A DNA stretch of 64,000 nt from Callipepla californica brunnescens (Eukaryota; Chordata; Aves; Galliformes; Odontophoridae): NCBI GenBank assembly GCA_023055505.1, contig JALIRH010000049.1, positions 2,852,001 through 2,916,000 on the forward strand, in the 5' to 3' direction. Both the position numbers and the translations under genes were made by a program. Of this stretch, positions 47,140 through 58,660 are shown piece by piece; within the stretch, counting starts at the first letter, position 1, and the number at the start of each line of letters is the position of its first letter. The notes beneath the pieces were generated by a model. That model had not been told where the DNA came from. It was given only the letters and a program-made list of their open reading frames with translations, and did no database searches.

Positions 47140-47400
47140 CTCCTGGACTGTCTGAACACAATAGGACAGTCCTTAACCATAGCCCAAAATGTGAGTCCTT
47201 TACTGTAATCCAGAATGGGAACCAGTGGTGCTTGTCTTTATCGCAAAAGGCAAGTCCTTCATCCTAACGTAATATGGTAACTCTTTACCCTAAATGCTAT
47301 TCCAAAACAGTAACCTTTATCTTAATCCCAAGGGATAATCCTTCAACCTTTACAGTAACACAAATTGGTAACAGTTAATCCAAAACAGTAACCTGAAACT
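47140..47400. repeat. Degenerate short-period repeat, about 40 bp
   Basis: Recurring words of the type TCCTTTACCCTAAT, CAGTAACCTTTATCTTAATCCC and AAAACAGTAACCT appear about every 30-45 bases. The units are too diverged to define a consensus by eye. The CCTAA-rich flavour recalls degenerate telomere-like or minisatellite DNA, but I do not claim that. Confidence 0.5.
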
Positions 47401-47580
47401 CTCACCACCAAAGGGTCTGCAGTGAACAAACACTGAATGGTCCCATGAACCTTCATCCAGAGCGGGATGAGGCTGAGCTTGTGTGCTCCCGGGGCTGTCC
47501 TCAGGCACTGGACATGGTGAGCGGCTGCAGGCAGCACAGCTCGCAGGTGAGCTGCCTGGAACGAGCTGCCAGCTGTCCTT

Positions 47581-47599
47581 GGGGGGGGGGGGGGGGGGA
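47581..47599. repeat. Poly-G tract
   Basis: An unbroken run of about 18 G on the plus strand. It is a possible G-quadruplex and a likely place for assembly or sequencing length error. Confidence 0.85.
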
Positions 47600-48117
47600 G
47601 GCATCATCGTCATGGAGATGCATTGTGACATCAATGTCCAGGAGTTCCAGGAGCCTGGGTGATGTCATCTGTGCAACATCCTCTGGCTGGCCTGGAGCCA
47701 CAGCCTCCAAGCTTTTTTGGCCCTGAACCCTAACCAGCAAAAGTCTGATGTCCTGCACTTGGTCCCTGTGAGCAGCATCTCTGTGGCTGTAGGACGATAT
47801 TATCAGCTGTGTGGATTCTGTCACAGCAGTCAGAAAACATTATTTATAGAATTCTGCCAAAGAACAGATTTTCTGTTAATAGTGCAACTTCATAGTATCC
47901 TCCTTTCCCCGGGATTTGTTTAAAACCTCTTTGTATAACACTGGTGACAGATTAAAATGGTGTTGCTGGCCAGAAAATCAGCATTCCATGGAACTGGAGC
48001 ATTAACTCTTCAACGCCCGGTGCTCTGCATGATGTTGTGTTGTGGAATACTGATAACAAAAAAAAAAATGATAAAACCACAACATTTCACCCTTTATTCC
48101 ACATCTCTACATCATGC

Positions 48118-48186
48118 TTTATATATATATACATATACATATATATACATATACATATACATATATATATACACATACAAACAAAC
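48118..48186. repeat. (TATACA)n / (TA)n simple repeat
   Basis: TATATATATACATATACATA pattern followed by ACAAACAAACAA. A spurious tyrosine-rich frame runs through it. Confidence 0.9.
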
Positions 48187-48204
48187 AATAATTAACATGC
48201 ATTG

Positions 48205-48285
48205 CTGTCTCACTCCAATTGATTGGACTCAGTGATCTCTAGAGGTCCCTCCCAGCCCCTACAATTCTTTGATTCTGTGTGATTG
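48205..48285 (+). mobile_element. CR1 3' end stub
   Basis: TTGGACTCAGTGATCTCTAG then AGGTCCCTCCCAGCCCCTAC and TTTGATTCTGTGTGATT: the last 80 bases of a CR1 with an ATTCTGTG tail, directly after the TA-rich simple repeat. Confidence 0.8.
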
Positions 48286-49579
48286 CGTATATCTCATAAA
48301 CTGGATAGCTATGCTATCTGGGATGGAACATATGCTTACATAACTGTTTTCATTAATTATTATGGAAGGTTCCCTGGTTTGGTCCAGACCTCTAATTATT
48401 ATCTGCTTTTGTTAGATGAAGTTGGCAGCAATGAAGGAACCCTGAGGACTGTCAGAGGGGACTTAAGGGCATCAGGGCAGTTAGTTCAAGGAGCAGGGAG
48501 CTCAGGTGGTGTTCTCCTTGATCCCTTCAGTAGCAGGGAAAACTGTATACAAGGGGATGTGTTCAGCTTTCATCTGAGGCCGAAGATTTAAATGAGACAG
48601 ACTTTGCACCTACCATTACCATTTTTAAAAGCCACATATTCTTATCCAAGTGTTAATTGAGTCAGATGAATCTGACCTCAAACACATCAGTGAGGATTTT
48701 CTTGAGCAACAGGTAGCAATTACTGAATGCCTGCTGTCCAATGACTTCAACAAAATCTCATTCATTCTGCCCTTCTGAGCTTCTCTTTCATAGACAGAGA
48801 ATACATCCAAGGTACGAAATATTATTCTGTCATTTCAAGCCACTTAAAAGCACTACCAGAAGACAAAGAAGAAAAGAAAACCACAAAAATGCACCACCTA
48901 GCCACAATGGTAGCACGTCATTACAGAACAGCAACAGTAATTTTGTCACTTCCCTGCCACCCTCCAAGAGCTAACTTTCATCAGCAATATCAAATAATCT
49001 TTTATTCTCTCACTTGTGCGTGGATTTTATTATTGTTCATGATATTTCAGGGCTAATAAACCAAATTCCATTTTCACAGTGCAAAGCTGCACAAGTTGTT
49101 CACTGTAAACCAAGTCTAGGGGAGATTAACAGGAAGAGAAGTGAGAAATGGACGTGCATTCCACCTGATTTCTCAACTGCTCAAAGGTCAGAAGTCGAGT
49201 CACTTCACAGAGAAACTAAAATGCTACTCTTGCAAAAGATGCCAGTGTCATTCTCGGTGATATTAATTTCTGGGCTTTGGAGATAAAGTTCTTAATTCAT
49301 TTAAAAGGTATCTTGTGAAAGAATCTGAATTAGATTAAATCATCATTTCAGGAAGGAATGTGCCAAATTACACACAGCTAATTAGGATAGTCAGGAAACT
49401 GGCCTATCCACCAGTTTACAGGCAATGTCTTTTACCTGTAACTATCTCTTTGCAGCAGGAAGAGCATTTTATTGGAATTTATCAAAGGCTTGGGAATAAT
49501 CTCGTTAAGAAAGACTATGTCAAAAGCAAAAACAAATATTCCCCATAGCATAGTTAGAATTGCTTAGAAAGAAAAAAAA
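48286..49579. other. No gene recognised
   Basis: Short frames only. The piece around 48430-48560 (GAGCAGGGAGCTCAGGTGG) is richer in G+C and may be another old retroposon fragment. Confidence 0.4.
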
Positions 49580-50025
49580 GAGAAAAGAGAACTTATCCAA
49601 GGGGTGAAATGCTTCTCCTGTGAGGACAGGATGAAAGAGCTGGAGCTGTTCAGCCTGGAGAAAAGAAGGCTCTGAGGTGTCCTGAGAGCAACGTTTCAGT
49701 ATCCAGAAGAGAGTTACAGGAAAGAAGGAGACGGATGCTTTAGCAGGGTCTGTGGTGACAGAACAAGGGGAAATTGCTTCAGGCTCGAAGAGGGTAGATT
49801 TAGGTTGGATATAAGTAAAAAGTCTTTTACACTGAGGGTGGTGAGGCACTGGAACAGGTTGTCCAGAGATGTGATTGATGCCCCACCCCTGGAGACCTCC
49901 AAGATGAGGCTGGATCAGGCCCTGAGCAACCTGACCTAGCTGTGGTGTCCCTGTTCATTGCAAGAGGGTCAGGCTAGATTGCCTTTCAAGGTCTCTTCCA
50001 ACTCTAAGGATTCTGTGAGTCTATC
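49580..50025 (+). mobile_element. CR1 LINE 3' fragment
   Basis: GAGCTGTTCAGCCTGGAGAA, GTGAGGCACTGGAACAGGTT, GTCCAGAGATGTGATTGATG, CTAGATTGCCTTTCAAGGTC and a GATTCTGTGAGTCTAT end. It covers the CR1 ORF2 C-terminus and 3' UTR; frame broken. Confidence 0.9.
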
Positions 50026-52401
50026 CTTTTAGCCCCCCGTGAAACTGCAAATGGAGAAGTGGAACAAATCGTGACAGACTGAAGAACTCAGGGGCCAAAG
50101 GTGGAAAACATATCAGTTTAGGTGCCGTTCTCCTGAATTTTACAGGTGACGGTTTGTTCTTCGTGTGAACAGCTGGATGCATAACCAGTGCTGTAACTAG
50201 TGCTGTGGCTTTCAGGACTATCATCATCTCTTTCAGACATGTACTGTTGGAGCAATAGATAGTATTTCTAGAGAAGGAAATCCTCCATCATAAACATTTT
50301 TCTAGGCAAATTTCTAGGCAAATTCCAGCTCAAAACTCCAGGCCCCAGAACAGTTTGACTTTTGTAGGACTTACCATAATGTCCTGTAACACATAGAAAG
50401 CCTGGCTTTAAATAATTACTGCTCTACCTCATATACCCAGTAAAATTGCCTCCAAGCATAGTGTCTGGTTCCATAAGTTTATTTGTTATCGATACAAAGT
50501 ATAGCAACTTCAACAGGAAAAGTCAATTACTGCCCACACCTAGGACATGAAATAACAAGGCTCTCAGGAGCTCGATTATTGGTACCAATATTTAGACATA
50601 AAAGATTTAGACATCAAAAATTAAAAATCCTGGACAATTGGAATTCCTTTTTTCCCTATGAATATGTCCCCCCTTTTTTCTACTCCATCTTCTTTATTTT
50701 CCCAAATTAAAAAGGTCTCCAAAAGATTTTGATCTGCAAATACAGATCATAAGAATTCTGAACATTTAAAAAGCTACATATCAGAAAAGAGTGTCTGTTT
50801 TTTTTATTTTATTTTTTATTTTTTTATTTTTATTTTATTCTTCACATTGCTTGATACAACTGAAAAAGAACGTGCATTGATTTGTATTTTAAAATGCAGA
50901 AATAGTAGTGTAGAAGTGAATTGTGAAGGGACAGAAAGCTTTAGCAAATGACAAACGCTGATCTAGCTAATTAGATACCAAGACTAAAATACTTTCTGCA
51001 AAGCACGGGTGAAAGTACAGATAGGGAATGGCTACATTTCAGTTCCTACCCACATGGCTATAAAATCTGTGCAATCAGTACCATGAAATTGGAAAATAAA
51101 CTTCTGTTCTAAATCAAAGAAATAGGCGTGGTCTAAACTCCACTATTTAGAAGACGTGGTATCACAAACAGTGTTAACGTTCTTTGACAGCGTTCACAAC
51201 CACTAGAAAATTGAAGTCATCACGAAACTGCAGCTAACTTACAATCTTCTGGCCCTAGGACATACGTTGTTGATGTGTGTTATTTTGGAAGCCCCATCTG
51301 TTAGGAGCCAGGCTTTATATACTCAAGAATTACTAAATTCCTCAGAGACCAGGTGGTAGGGCAAATTAATTTGGAAAGAAACAGAAAAGTCGGGGGGGGG
51401 GGAACAGAAAAATTGTAGGATAAAGTGAATTCAGCATGTTCAGAATGTACTGAATGAGGAGCGGGATAAAGAAAGGAAGAATATACATGGCAAAATGCAG
51501 AGAAGGGGAAGGCAGAAATGGAAAGGAGCGTGTTACATCCAGAAAAGATGACTGGGATATTTTTTGGGTTACAAGGAGCAGAAATGTATGGGAGAATCAA
51601 AAACTCTGAAGATATTCTCATGAAAATGTCCCTGAGAATCTCGATGCTCTCAATAACTACACAATCATATCTTTGTCAAATCCATCGACAATGCCATCTG
51701 TAAACCAAAAGAGATTGAATCTCACTTCTGATGAGTGTTTGAAAGCCGTTGTAATGTAAAATGGGGAAGAGACGAGAATAAAGGAAGAATACCAGAGATT
51801 TACTGACTTATTTTTTTAAACTTCTCAGTCCAAGCGGCAAATTCCTAGTTTTTCACACAGGAAGTGCTCAGAGAAAACTAACAAGATAGATAGATAGAAA
51901 TACCACAACTGATTCTTATCAATGCAGAAGCAAGACATTTCTGGCAAGAACACAGGGAACTATACAGTTGCATTAAGGTTTCTTTAAAGAGCATCTGGTG
52001 TCACATGTTTCTGCAATACTCGTCCTTGCATGTTTCCAGTGCCAGGAACAGATGAGACAGAGCAGTAAGGTTCAGCTGATCTAATTTCAATATTCATTCA
52101 TGTAGTAGTCTATTGGCTATACATCTATAATAATCAGGCATATTGCTTCAATTGAAAAGTACATCTGTAATATATGATTATTATACATTATTATAAATCA
52201 TACACCTATACACAATCATTAATAACAGTATTATATCAATAGAATACATGCATTACTCAGAATTAATTCATATTAGCTCGCCTCGAACCCAAATACAGGC
52301 ATGCATAAATTGTGAAACCAACAGCAGTACAAATGAGTTTGGAAACGTTGTGATGTTACAGAGAAATCCAGTATATCCTAAGGTTATGTCAGACTCTTTT
52401 C
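50026..52401. other. AT-rich stretch without recognised genes
   Basis: Contains a T/A-rich simple repeat at 50795-50840 (TTTTATT units) and an 11-base G run near 51393. No exon family recognised. Confidence 0.5.
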
Positions 52402-52676
52402 AGTGGTGCATGGTGACAGGACGAGGAGAAATGGCCACAAACTGAAGCATAGGAAGTTCTGCGCAAACGTGTGGGAACTTCTTCACAGTGCAGTGACGGA
52501 GCGCTGGCACAGGCTGCACAGAGAGGTGGTGGAGTCTCCTTCTCTGGAGATGTTCAAGACCCACCTGGATGCCTACCTGTGCAACCTGGGCTGGGAGCTG
52601 CTTTGGCAGGGGGCTGGACTCAATGATCTCTAGAGGTCCCTTCCAGCCCCTACCCAGAATTCTGTGATTCTGTGAC
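52402..52676 (+). mobile_element. CR1 LINE 3' fragment, older subfamily
   Basis: GGTGACAGGACGAGGAGAAA, GGCACAGGCTGCACAGAGAG, CTCAATGATCTCTAGAGGTC and a GATTCTGTGA tail. Confidence 0.92.
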
Positions 52677-52721
52677 AATATTTTACCTATGTGAGTAGCG
52701 TGGCCACCAAAAGGACAAATC

Positions 52722-52875
52722 CCTAGCGCTGTTCAAGATGTGTTTAGATGAGATGCTAAGGGATTGGATTCAGTAGCTTGGTGGGTAGGGATGGTGGTGT
52801 GAGGATGGTTGGACTAGATGATCTTGGAGGTCCTTTCCAACCTCATGAATCTATGAATCTATGAATCTATAAATG
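52722..52875 (+). mobile_element. CR1 LINE 3' end, ATCTATGA-tail subfamily
   Basis: CCCTAGCGCTGTTCAAGATG to GGTTGGACTAGATGATCTTG, tail ATGAATCTATGAATCTATGA. Nearly identical to the ends of the 14-kb and 41-kb copies. Confidence 0.92.
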
Positions 52876-52902
52876 AAGTGGTGCACAGGAGACGCTCAAG
52901 TA

Positions 52903-53240
52903 ACATAGATTCATAGATTCATAGATGAGGCTGGACAAGCACGAGCTGCCCTTTGTGAACCCGTGCTGGCTGGGTCTGATCCCCTGGTTGCCATGCACAT
53001 GCCGTGTGATCTCCCTCAAGATCAACCGCCCCATAACTTTCCCTGATACCGAGGTCAGGCTGACAGGCCTGCAGTTCCCCGGATCTTCCTTACGGCCTTT
53101 CTTGTAGATGGGAGTCACATCGGCAAGCCTCCAATCTTGCGGGACCTCTCCAGATGACCAGGAATGCTGATAGATGGCAGAAAGCGGCTTGGCAATCACC
53201 TCTGCCACTTCCCTCAGCACCCTTGGGTGGATCCCATCTG
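52903..53240 (-). mobile_element. CR1 LINE, RT N-terminal part joined to its tail, minus strand
   Basis: The minus strand reads SDGIHPRVLREVAEVIAKPL, then YQHSWSSGEVPQDWRLADVT, IYKKGRKEDPGNCRPVSLTS and GNQGIRPSQHGFTKGSSCLS: the fingers of CR1 reverse transcriptase. It then passes within a few codons into ATCTATGAATCTATG, the 3' tail. All of the catalytic palm and 3' region is absent. Confidence 0.92.
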
Positions 53241-55904
53241 AAACAGAACAGAAAGATAGCAGGCCAAAAGCTACAGCACTGAGATAGGCAGGACATGCTG
53301 CTGAGTGCAGGCAAAACACTCTCAAGTCCTTATCTCTGTGAGCCCATTGAATAAGCCCACCAAGAATTAAAGCTTTCAGTACTAACTGTTTGTCACCAGC
53401 TCTGTAAGAATGTATAATGACAGCTAATTAAGGACAATTCAGTCATAGTAATAACGTCCTTGTTGGAAAATGTGGATAGGTATCCAGGTTTAGATCAATT
53501 GTTTCAAGTCTCTTTTTTTTTTTTTTTTTTTTTTGAGTTCAAAATATCGGAATTTGTCAGCTCACATCATTCCTAGAATACATGAGCTGCCAACAAAGCC
53601 AGACACCTGTTAGAGAAAATGACAAAAAACGAGAAAAAACAATGGGAGCCGAAACATACAGTAACTCAGTTTGCCATTACACTGATGTCTTAAGTTTGAT
53701 AGTCTAAAAGAGCAAAAAGAATACTGGAAGTGAAAAAAAAAATAAAATCAGAACGTACCTGAATACAACCCCAAAATTGCATTTTTTTTCCCCACATGAA
53801 TCCTGCTTTTTTTATTTTGCGAGGTATTCATATATTTTCCTCTATTGCATTCCAAAAACACACACACACACACACACACTCAAAATACTGGTAGGACACA
53901 CTCTGTGCTCCTTTCACAATATCAGAACATGTTGGACATGAGTAAAAAATAGAGGAAGATGAAGAAGTTTTCTCTGCCATCCATCTGTCAATACATATCC
54001 TATGCAGTTCTCACTGCACGTTCCTCTGAGTCAGCAATTGACCTCAAGGGATAAAGACATGGAGCATCCAGAATGGATCAAACAGAACTGGCATGCTGCC
54101 CTGCAGTGCACTGTGATTTTAGCACTCTTCCTTCATCAAGAACTTATTTTCTTCATCTCTGCAATTATTTTTCTCCTCTACTAACGGCCTATGTATTTGA
54201 GGGGCAACTCTCCTTAGTTTCTCAGAAGTTTCTCTTTAGTTTTCTCAACTACCCCCCTCTTTTTTTTTTTTTTTTGTAAGATTTCCCCTCGTCAAAATTA
54301 GCCAGATTCTCTAGTTAGCCTAACTTTAAAATGAATATTCCTTATGGAAGATTAAGTGGGTAAAAACGAAACTAAAAGGCAAAAGTATCTTGAATAGGTG
54401 AATTCACGTCATTCTTCGATTCAATCTGCAGCCTGCACACAGTGACTTCCAGCTGACAGGACTTTTTTGTTGCCATCTCAGTGCCTTTCAGCTTTTAATG
54501 ATTCCATAATAACTGAGACTTTGTGCAGAACAGCAGCAGATGAAATGATTTCTGCTTTTTCTGACGTTAGCATTCAAACCAATCAAGAGCTGGTAAATTT
54601 TGGCTTATTCTGTGTTTGTTGACATCAGACTCCTCACGGGTTAAAAAGATGGAGGGAACACCACTGTGTTCCATATCACTACAAATGAGCCATGTGTATC
54701 AATTCTGGGCAGCATCACCAGATGAGAATTTTCACAACTCCTGTCATACTTTACACAACACGTTCTCGGTTAAGCCCCCCCCCCATCCCCCCCCGCCTGT
54801 TTCTTTCAGTCGAAAACAAAGATGAAAACTACTGGATATCTTTGCCATTATTTAAGGCTTTCACTGATTTCACATAATATATGAATCTATCCTTTATCTA
54901 TTCAAGGCTCAGTGAGTTCAATTGCAAGAGGCTTGTTCTCACCTTACGTCTTAGAAAAAGATACGTTCAGATAAAGAAACTGCTGTAAGCTATGCAGTAA
55001 GTATCTGATATAACTATTAGTGTCATGAAATAACTCCTGGGGGGAAGTAACTCCTTGCAGTAAATGCAAAGGAACCGGTATGTACATGACAAGACTCATT
55101 TGGCCAAGTATAAGCAGCTACAGCTGGCCAGGTGAGGAACTTCTCTCTATCTAGACAAGGAAAAGAATTCCTGCAACATAGAGCTGTTCATTGGAATCGA
55201 ACTACCACAAGCCTACCCTGAAAAACAGATGCTCTGCAATTCTATCGCATTCTCTTCTGGCTAATTTTGTCTTGTTTCTGCTGTTAAAGCTGAACATTTT
55301 TAATTATCAAGTCTGGCTTCTGTTAAGTATTTGTCTTTTTGTTTGTTTGTTTCAAATGCCAGTTAATTATATATATTTTGGAGTTAATTTTTTTTTTTCC
55401 TGAGTAACACTAACCAAATTAAACAGCTAAATGAACTTAAGAGGCTCAAAAATTGTTTTGGGTTTGAACAAAAAATACATTTCTTCAAGAATACAGAAGG
55501 ACTTTGAAGACAACACATTCAAACCAAAGAGGAGAACATCTCCTATCACTGATAAATGCTAAAAGAGGCAGCTTAGGGAACGCTTACTGACCCTTATTCC
55601 TGTGGCAGTTTAAGCAATGAGCTACTTCTCTCAATTAATACTTCAGAAATTTCCCACTCGAGTTCCTTCAGAAATCCTGCCAACTTTTTTCACCAATTGC
55701 TACTTTCAATTTTATCGATTTACTCAGAAACGAGTTCTTCTGACACTTTAAGACTGTTCTTCCTATGTTTCCAGAGAAAATAAATGCTCTACAGTGGGAA
55801 ACTCACAAGTGATTCTTTGCGGTGAAGGCTTCCTCAGTAATCTCTCTGCTGTGAGCCCTGCATATTCTCCAGCATGCTTCTGCTTCTGTCAAGCTCAAAA
55901 AAAA
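53241..55904. other. AT-rich stretch with simple repeats, no gene recognised
   Basis: Holds a 21-base T run at 53513-53534, a (CA)n of about 11 units at 53858-53879 and C runs at 54776-54796. No exon family recognised. Confidence 0.5.
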
Positions 55905-56400
55905 AAAAAAGCCTTATGGTTACTCTTGCAGCTCGCTGTGTGGTCCTTCCAACAGACATCCAGATGGTTGATGTTCCCCATCAGGATGAGATCCTGTGCG
56001 CACAATGCCTCCCACATCTGAAGCAGGAAAGCCTCATGAACAGTCTCCCCTCCATCAGGTGGCCTGGAGGATACCCCTATCACCATCTGGCCTCTGCTAG
56101 TCCCGTCCTTAATTCTAGCCCACAGAGTAAGGAACAGAGTAAGGAACACCTTTCTCAGCCAGAGCTCCTCACAGTCTATCCAGTCTTTGACATAGAGGGC
56201 AACTCCCCCACCCTTCCTACCTCACCTATCCCATCTAAAGAGCCAGTACCCCTCAGTGGAGGTGTACCATGTATGGGAGTCACCCCCCATGTTTCCATGA
56301 CAGCAACAAGGTCACAACTTCCCAAGTGCATCACGCTTTCCAGTTCACCCTGCTGATTTCCCAGGCTGCGTGCATTGCTCTAAAGGCACTTCAGCTGGGC
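55905..56400 (-). mobile_element. CR1 LINE endonuclease region, minus strand
   Basis: The minus strand reads LWARIKDGTSRGQMVIGVSS, RPPDGGETVHEAFLLQMWEA then LILMGNINHLDVCWKDHTAS. This is the apurinic-like endonuclease domain of CR1 ORF2 (consensus-like LMGDFNHPDICW); the Asp of MGDFN is Asn here. It is preceded by a 15-base A/T run that could be a breakpoint. Confidence 0.85.
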
Positions 56401-56773
56401 TTTGCATCTCACCACCTTTACAGAAGAGCTAGGATCCCCTAGACGGCAGCATCCCCCTGCCCTAGTCCATCCCTTTGTACTCCACCATCTTCGCCCACAA
56501 GTTTCCATAGGAGCCCTCCAACGACCCACTCAACCCCAGCGGTCCTCATTTTGTCCCCCTCAGACCTCGTTGAAAGACCTCCCAACGAGTCCCCCCAGTT
56601 CCTCAGCTAAGATCCTCTTACCCCTCAGGGACAGGCTACTTCCATCTCCTCAAACCAGCCGACATCATCCTCGCACCCTGACTCCTCCTCCTCTCCGTCC
56701 TGCCTGCCGGCTCCCGGAGGCCGTTTCTGGGCCTGTTGCCGTTGCCCTGGCAACGTCCACGCCGTGTCAGCCG

Positions 56774-56845
56774 CTCTCGCGAGAACTGCCCGGCCGAGAG
56801 CTGCGGGCGCTCTCGCGAGAACTGCCCGGCCGAGAGCTGCGGGCG
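56774..56845. repeat. 36-bp perfect tandem duplication containing the TCTCGCGAGA element
   Basis: Two exact copies of CTCTCGCGAGAACTGCCCGG followed by CCGAGAGCTGCGGGCG at 56774-56809 and 56810-56845. Duplication doubles the palindromic promoter element at 36-bp spacing. Confidence 0.95.
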
Positions 56846-56929
56846 CTCTGCTATGGCGGGGATCCCTGCGTGAGGGACAGGGCCGCAGATGTTAGCCCTG
56901 GTTATTGTGGCTCCGTCCCTCCGTCCCGT

Positions 56930-57085
56930 CCCGCTCCGCTCCGCCCCTCCGTCCGTCCGTCCCGCTCCGCTCCGCTCCGCTCCGTCCCTCCGTCCCGTGC
57001 CGCTCCGCTCTGTCCCTCCCGTCTCATCCCGCTCCGCTCCGCTCCGCTCCGTCCGTCCCGCCCCGCTCCGCTCCGCTCCAGCGTC
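56930..57085. repeat. (CCGCT)n pentanucleotide-like tract
   Basis: Runs of CCGCTCCGCTCCG and CCGTCCGTCC. Overlapping Pro/Ser/Arg-rich frames in it are repeat artefacts. Confidence 0.9.
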
Positions 57086-57139
57086 CCCTTCTGCAGCGCC
57101 TCCGCCTCAGATAACGGCTCTGTCACCGCCTGCGCTTGC

Positions 57140-57522
57140 GTCCCTATGGGTGTCTGTGGGTCCAAATGTCTCTCTATGGGTCTCTATGCGTCCCTATGGG
57201 TCTCTAGGGGTCACTGTGGATCTCTATGGGTCTCTGTGTTTCCCTATGGGTCCCTATGGGTCTCTGTGGGTCCCAATGCATCTCTATGGGTCCCTGTTGT
57301 TCTCTATGGGTCCCAATGATTCTCTATGGGTCCCTATGGGTCCCTATGGGTCTCTATGTGTCCCAGTGTCTCTCTGTGGGTCCCAATGTCTCTCTATGGG
57401 TCCGTATGTCTCCCTATGGGTCTCTGTGGGTTCCTATGGGTCTCTATGGGACTCTGTGGGTCCCAGTGACTCTCTGTGGGTCCCTATGGGTTTCTATGGA
57501 TCCCTATGGGTCTCTGATTCGT
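57140..57522 (+). repeat. 10-bp CTATGGGTC minisatellite, second locus
   Basis: About 38 units of TCTATGGGTC/CCTATGGGTC in the same orientation as the 12.65-kb array and, like it, lying against a CpG-rich block. Units are more varied (TCTGTGTTTC, GTATGTCTCC) and no higher-order repeat is obvious. Confidence 0.93.
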
Positions 57523-57810
57523 CCTTCCGTGCCCTCGAGGCCGCTCTGGCAAGGTCTGAGTTGGGGATGCTTATCTCCCACCCCTGGGTGTGCGGAATGC
57601 GCTTTCTTTGCTCTGTTCTGCAGGGTTAGTGTTTGAAATAGAGCTCTGTTCTTATTTATGCCCATTGGAATTAGAGCCAGGTTAAAGGTGTTGTATCAGC
57701 AGCTCTGACTTTGTGTCTCTGACACCAATCACATCTCCATGTTTTACAGTTCGTACCGTTCTGCAGGGGCAGGCTTTACATTGCTGCGTCCGTTCCCTTC
57801 CACTTCGTTT

Positions 57811-57960
57811 GATAAATTTGGCTAGCGATTAGAACACTTGCCTGAAGATCGAGAACATGAGTTCCACTCATAATCATGTGTATTTACTGTGTAACCCAAT
57901 CTGTTCCTCTGCCCATAAAAATTGAGATTTCCAGTTTTGGAAAAGAAAATTTTACTACTT
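57811..57960 (+). repeat. Duplicate of 58456-58898 with a 292-bp internal deletion (CORE-SINE-like)
   Basis: GATAAATTTGGCTAGCGATT to AAATTGAGAT repeats the sequence at 58456-58574, then jumps to TTCCAGTTTTGGAAAAG as found at 58866-58898. The junction falls at a shared GAGAT. The content is CORE-SINE/MIR-like: a tRNA-type head (GGCTAGCGATTAGAACACTT, GAGTTCCACTC) and a TACTGTGTAACCC core. Confidence 0.85.
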
Positions 57961-58455
57961 TTTACATTTTACTGCTTTAACGAGACAGGGCCTGTCGCTC
58001 ATCACGAGGATGATAAGTTCCTTGTTCCTCCACCCGCTGGATAAAGGTATCCCCTCTGACTTAACCTGACAATAAAAAGTTTCTGCTTCATTTGAGTGCT
58101 CCAAATGCCAGACTGCTTTGAGCTCAGGAATGCCGTTCTTGCTTTGTTCAGTTCTGTGTTCTGCCTTTTGAAGCCCACCTCCCTCCTCTACCTGGAAAGG
58201 GGAACCAACCCTTTTGACATTCCCTAAGACTCTCTCTTGCTCACCATCAGGAACAGTGGTGCAGAACTCCTCATTAGGGCAGGAAGCATTCAGTGCATCA
58301 TGCTGAACCTCCATTTGTGCCAATTGTGTCAATTATTCTTTGCCTATAGTTCATCTTTGCATCGCAACAGGAGGACTTTTGCTACTGGAACGATAACTTC
58401 AGAAGCAATCTCCCCACTTTGTTGGATCCTCCCATCTCCTACTGTTTTCCTGGAG
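57961..58455. other. Unidentified segment between the two duplicate copies
   Basis: The minus strand has an open frame of 125 codons (58332-57955; EVQHDALNASCPNEEFCTT...) with no recognised family, ending in CKK and A-rich sequence. It could be an old retrocopy or a decayed retroviral piece; I cannot decide. Confidence 0.3.
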
Positions 58456-58660
58456 GATAAATTTGGCTAGCGATTAGAACACTTGCCTGAAGATCGAGAA
58501 ACATGAGTTCCACTCATAATTATGTGTATTTACTGTGTAACCCAATCTGTTCCTCTGCCCATAAAAATTGAGATAATAGTACCCACTTCTCTAAAGTACT
58601 TTAATGCTTCAGATAAAAGATGCTGTAAAAGCTAAGCACTATTATTAAAGCTTTCTCAGT
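58456..58660 (+). mobile_element. CORE-SINE / MIR-like relic
   Basis: A tRNA-like A box (TTGGCTAGCGATTAG) and B-box-like GAGTTCCACTC are followed by a core TTTACTGTGTAACCCAATCT and a tail GAGATAATAGTACCCACTTC ... AAGCACTATTATTA. This matches the general layout of MIR (GTGTGACCTTGGG, GATAATAGTACC, TATTATTA). It is an old amniote SINE shared by birds and mammals. Confidence 0.6.

Larger units (their letters stand above)
56690..57115. promoter_or_regulatory. CpG-rich promoter-like block with X-box and duplicated TCTCGCGAGA
   Basis: Strong CpG density. It holds GTTGCCCTGGCAAC (56741-56754), a near-perfect palindromic RFX X-box. It also has two copies of TCTCGCGAGA (56775-56784 and 56811-56820), a palindromic element found at many TATA-less bidirectional promoters, and GCTATGGCGGGG (56850-56861), an ATG in YY1-like context reading MAGIPA before a possible donor GTGAGG. 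A (GCTCC)n-like run follows at 56930-57080. RFX sites are common at ciliary genes; the gene controlled here is unknown. Confidence 0.7.

Noticed and set aside
47957..48235. Tyrosine-rich open frame
   Set aside because: It is the translation of a TATACA simple repeat.
56402..57629. Plus-strand frames of 305 and 246 codons
   Set aside because: They cross the CpG-rich tract, the CCGCT repeat and the minisatellite. Composition (Pro/Ser/Arg, then WVPMG) reflects the repeats only.
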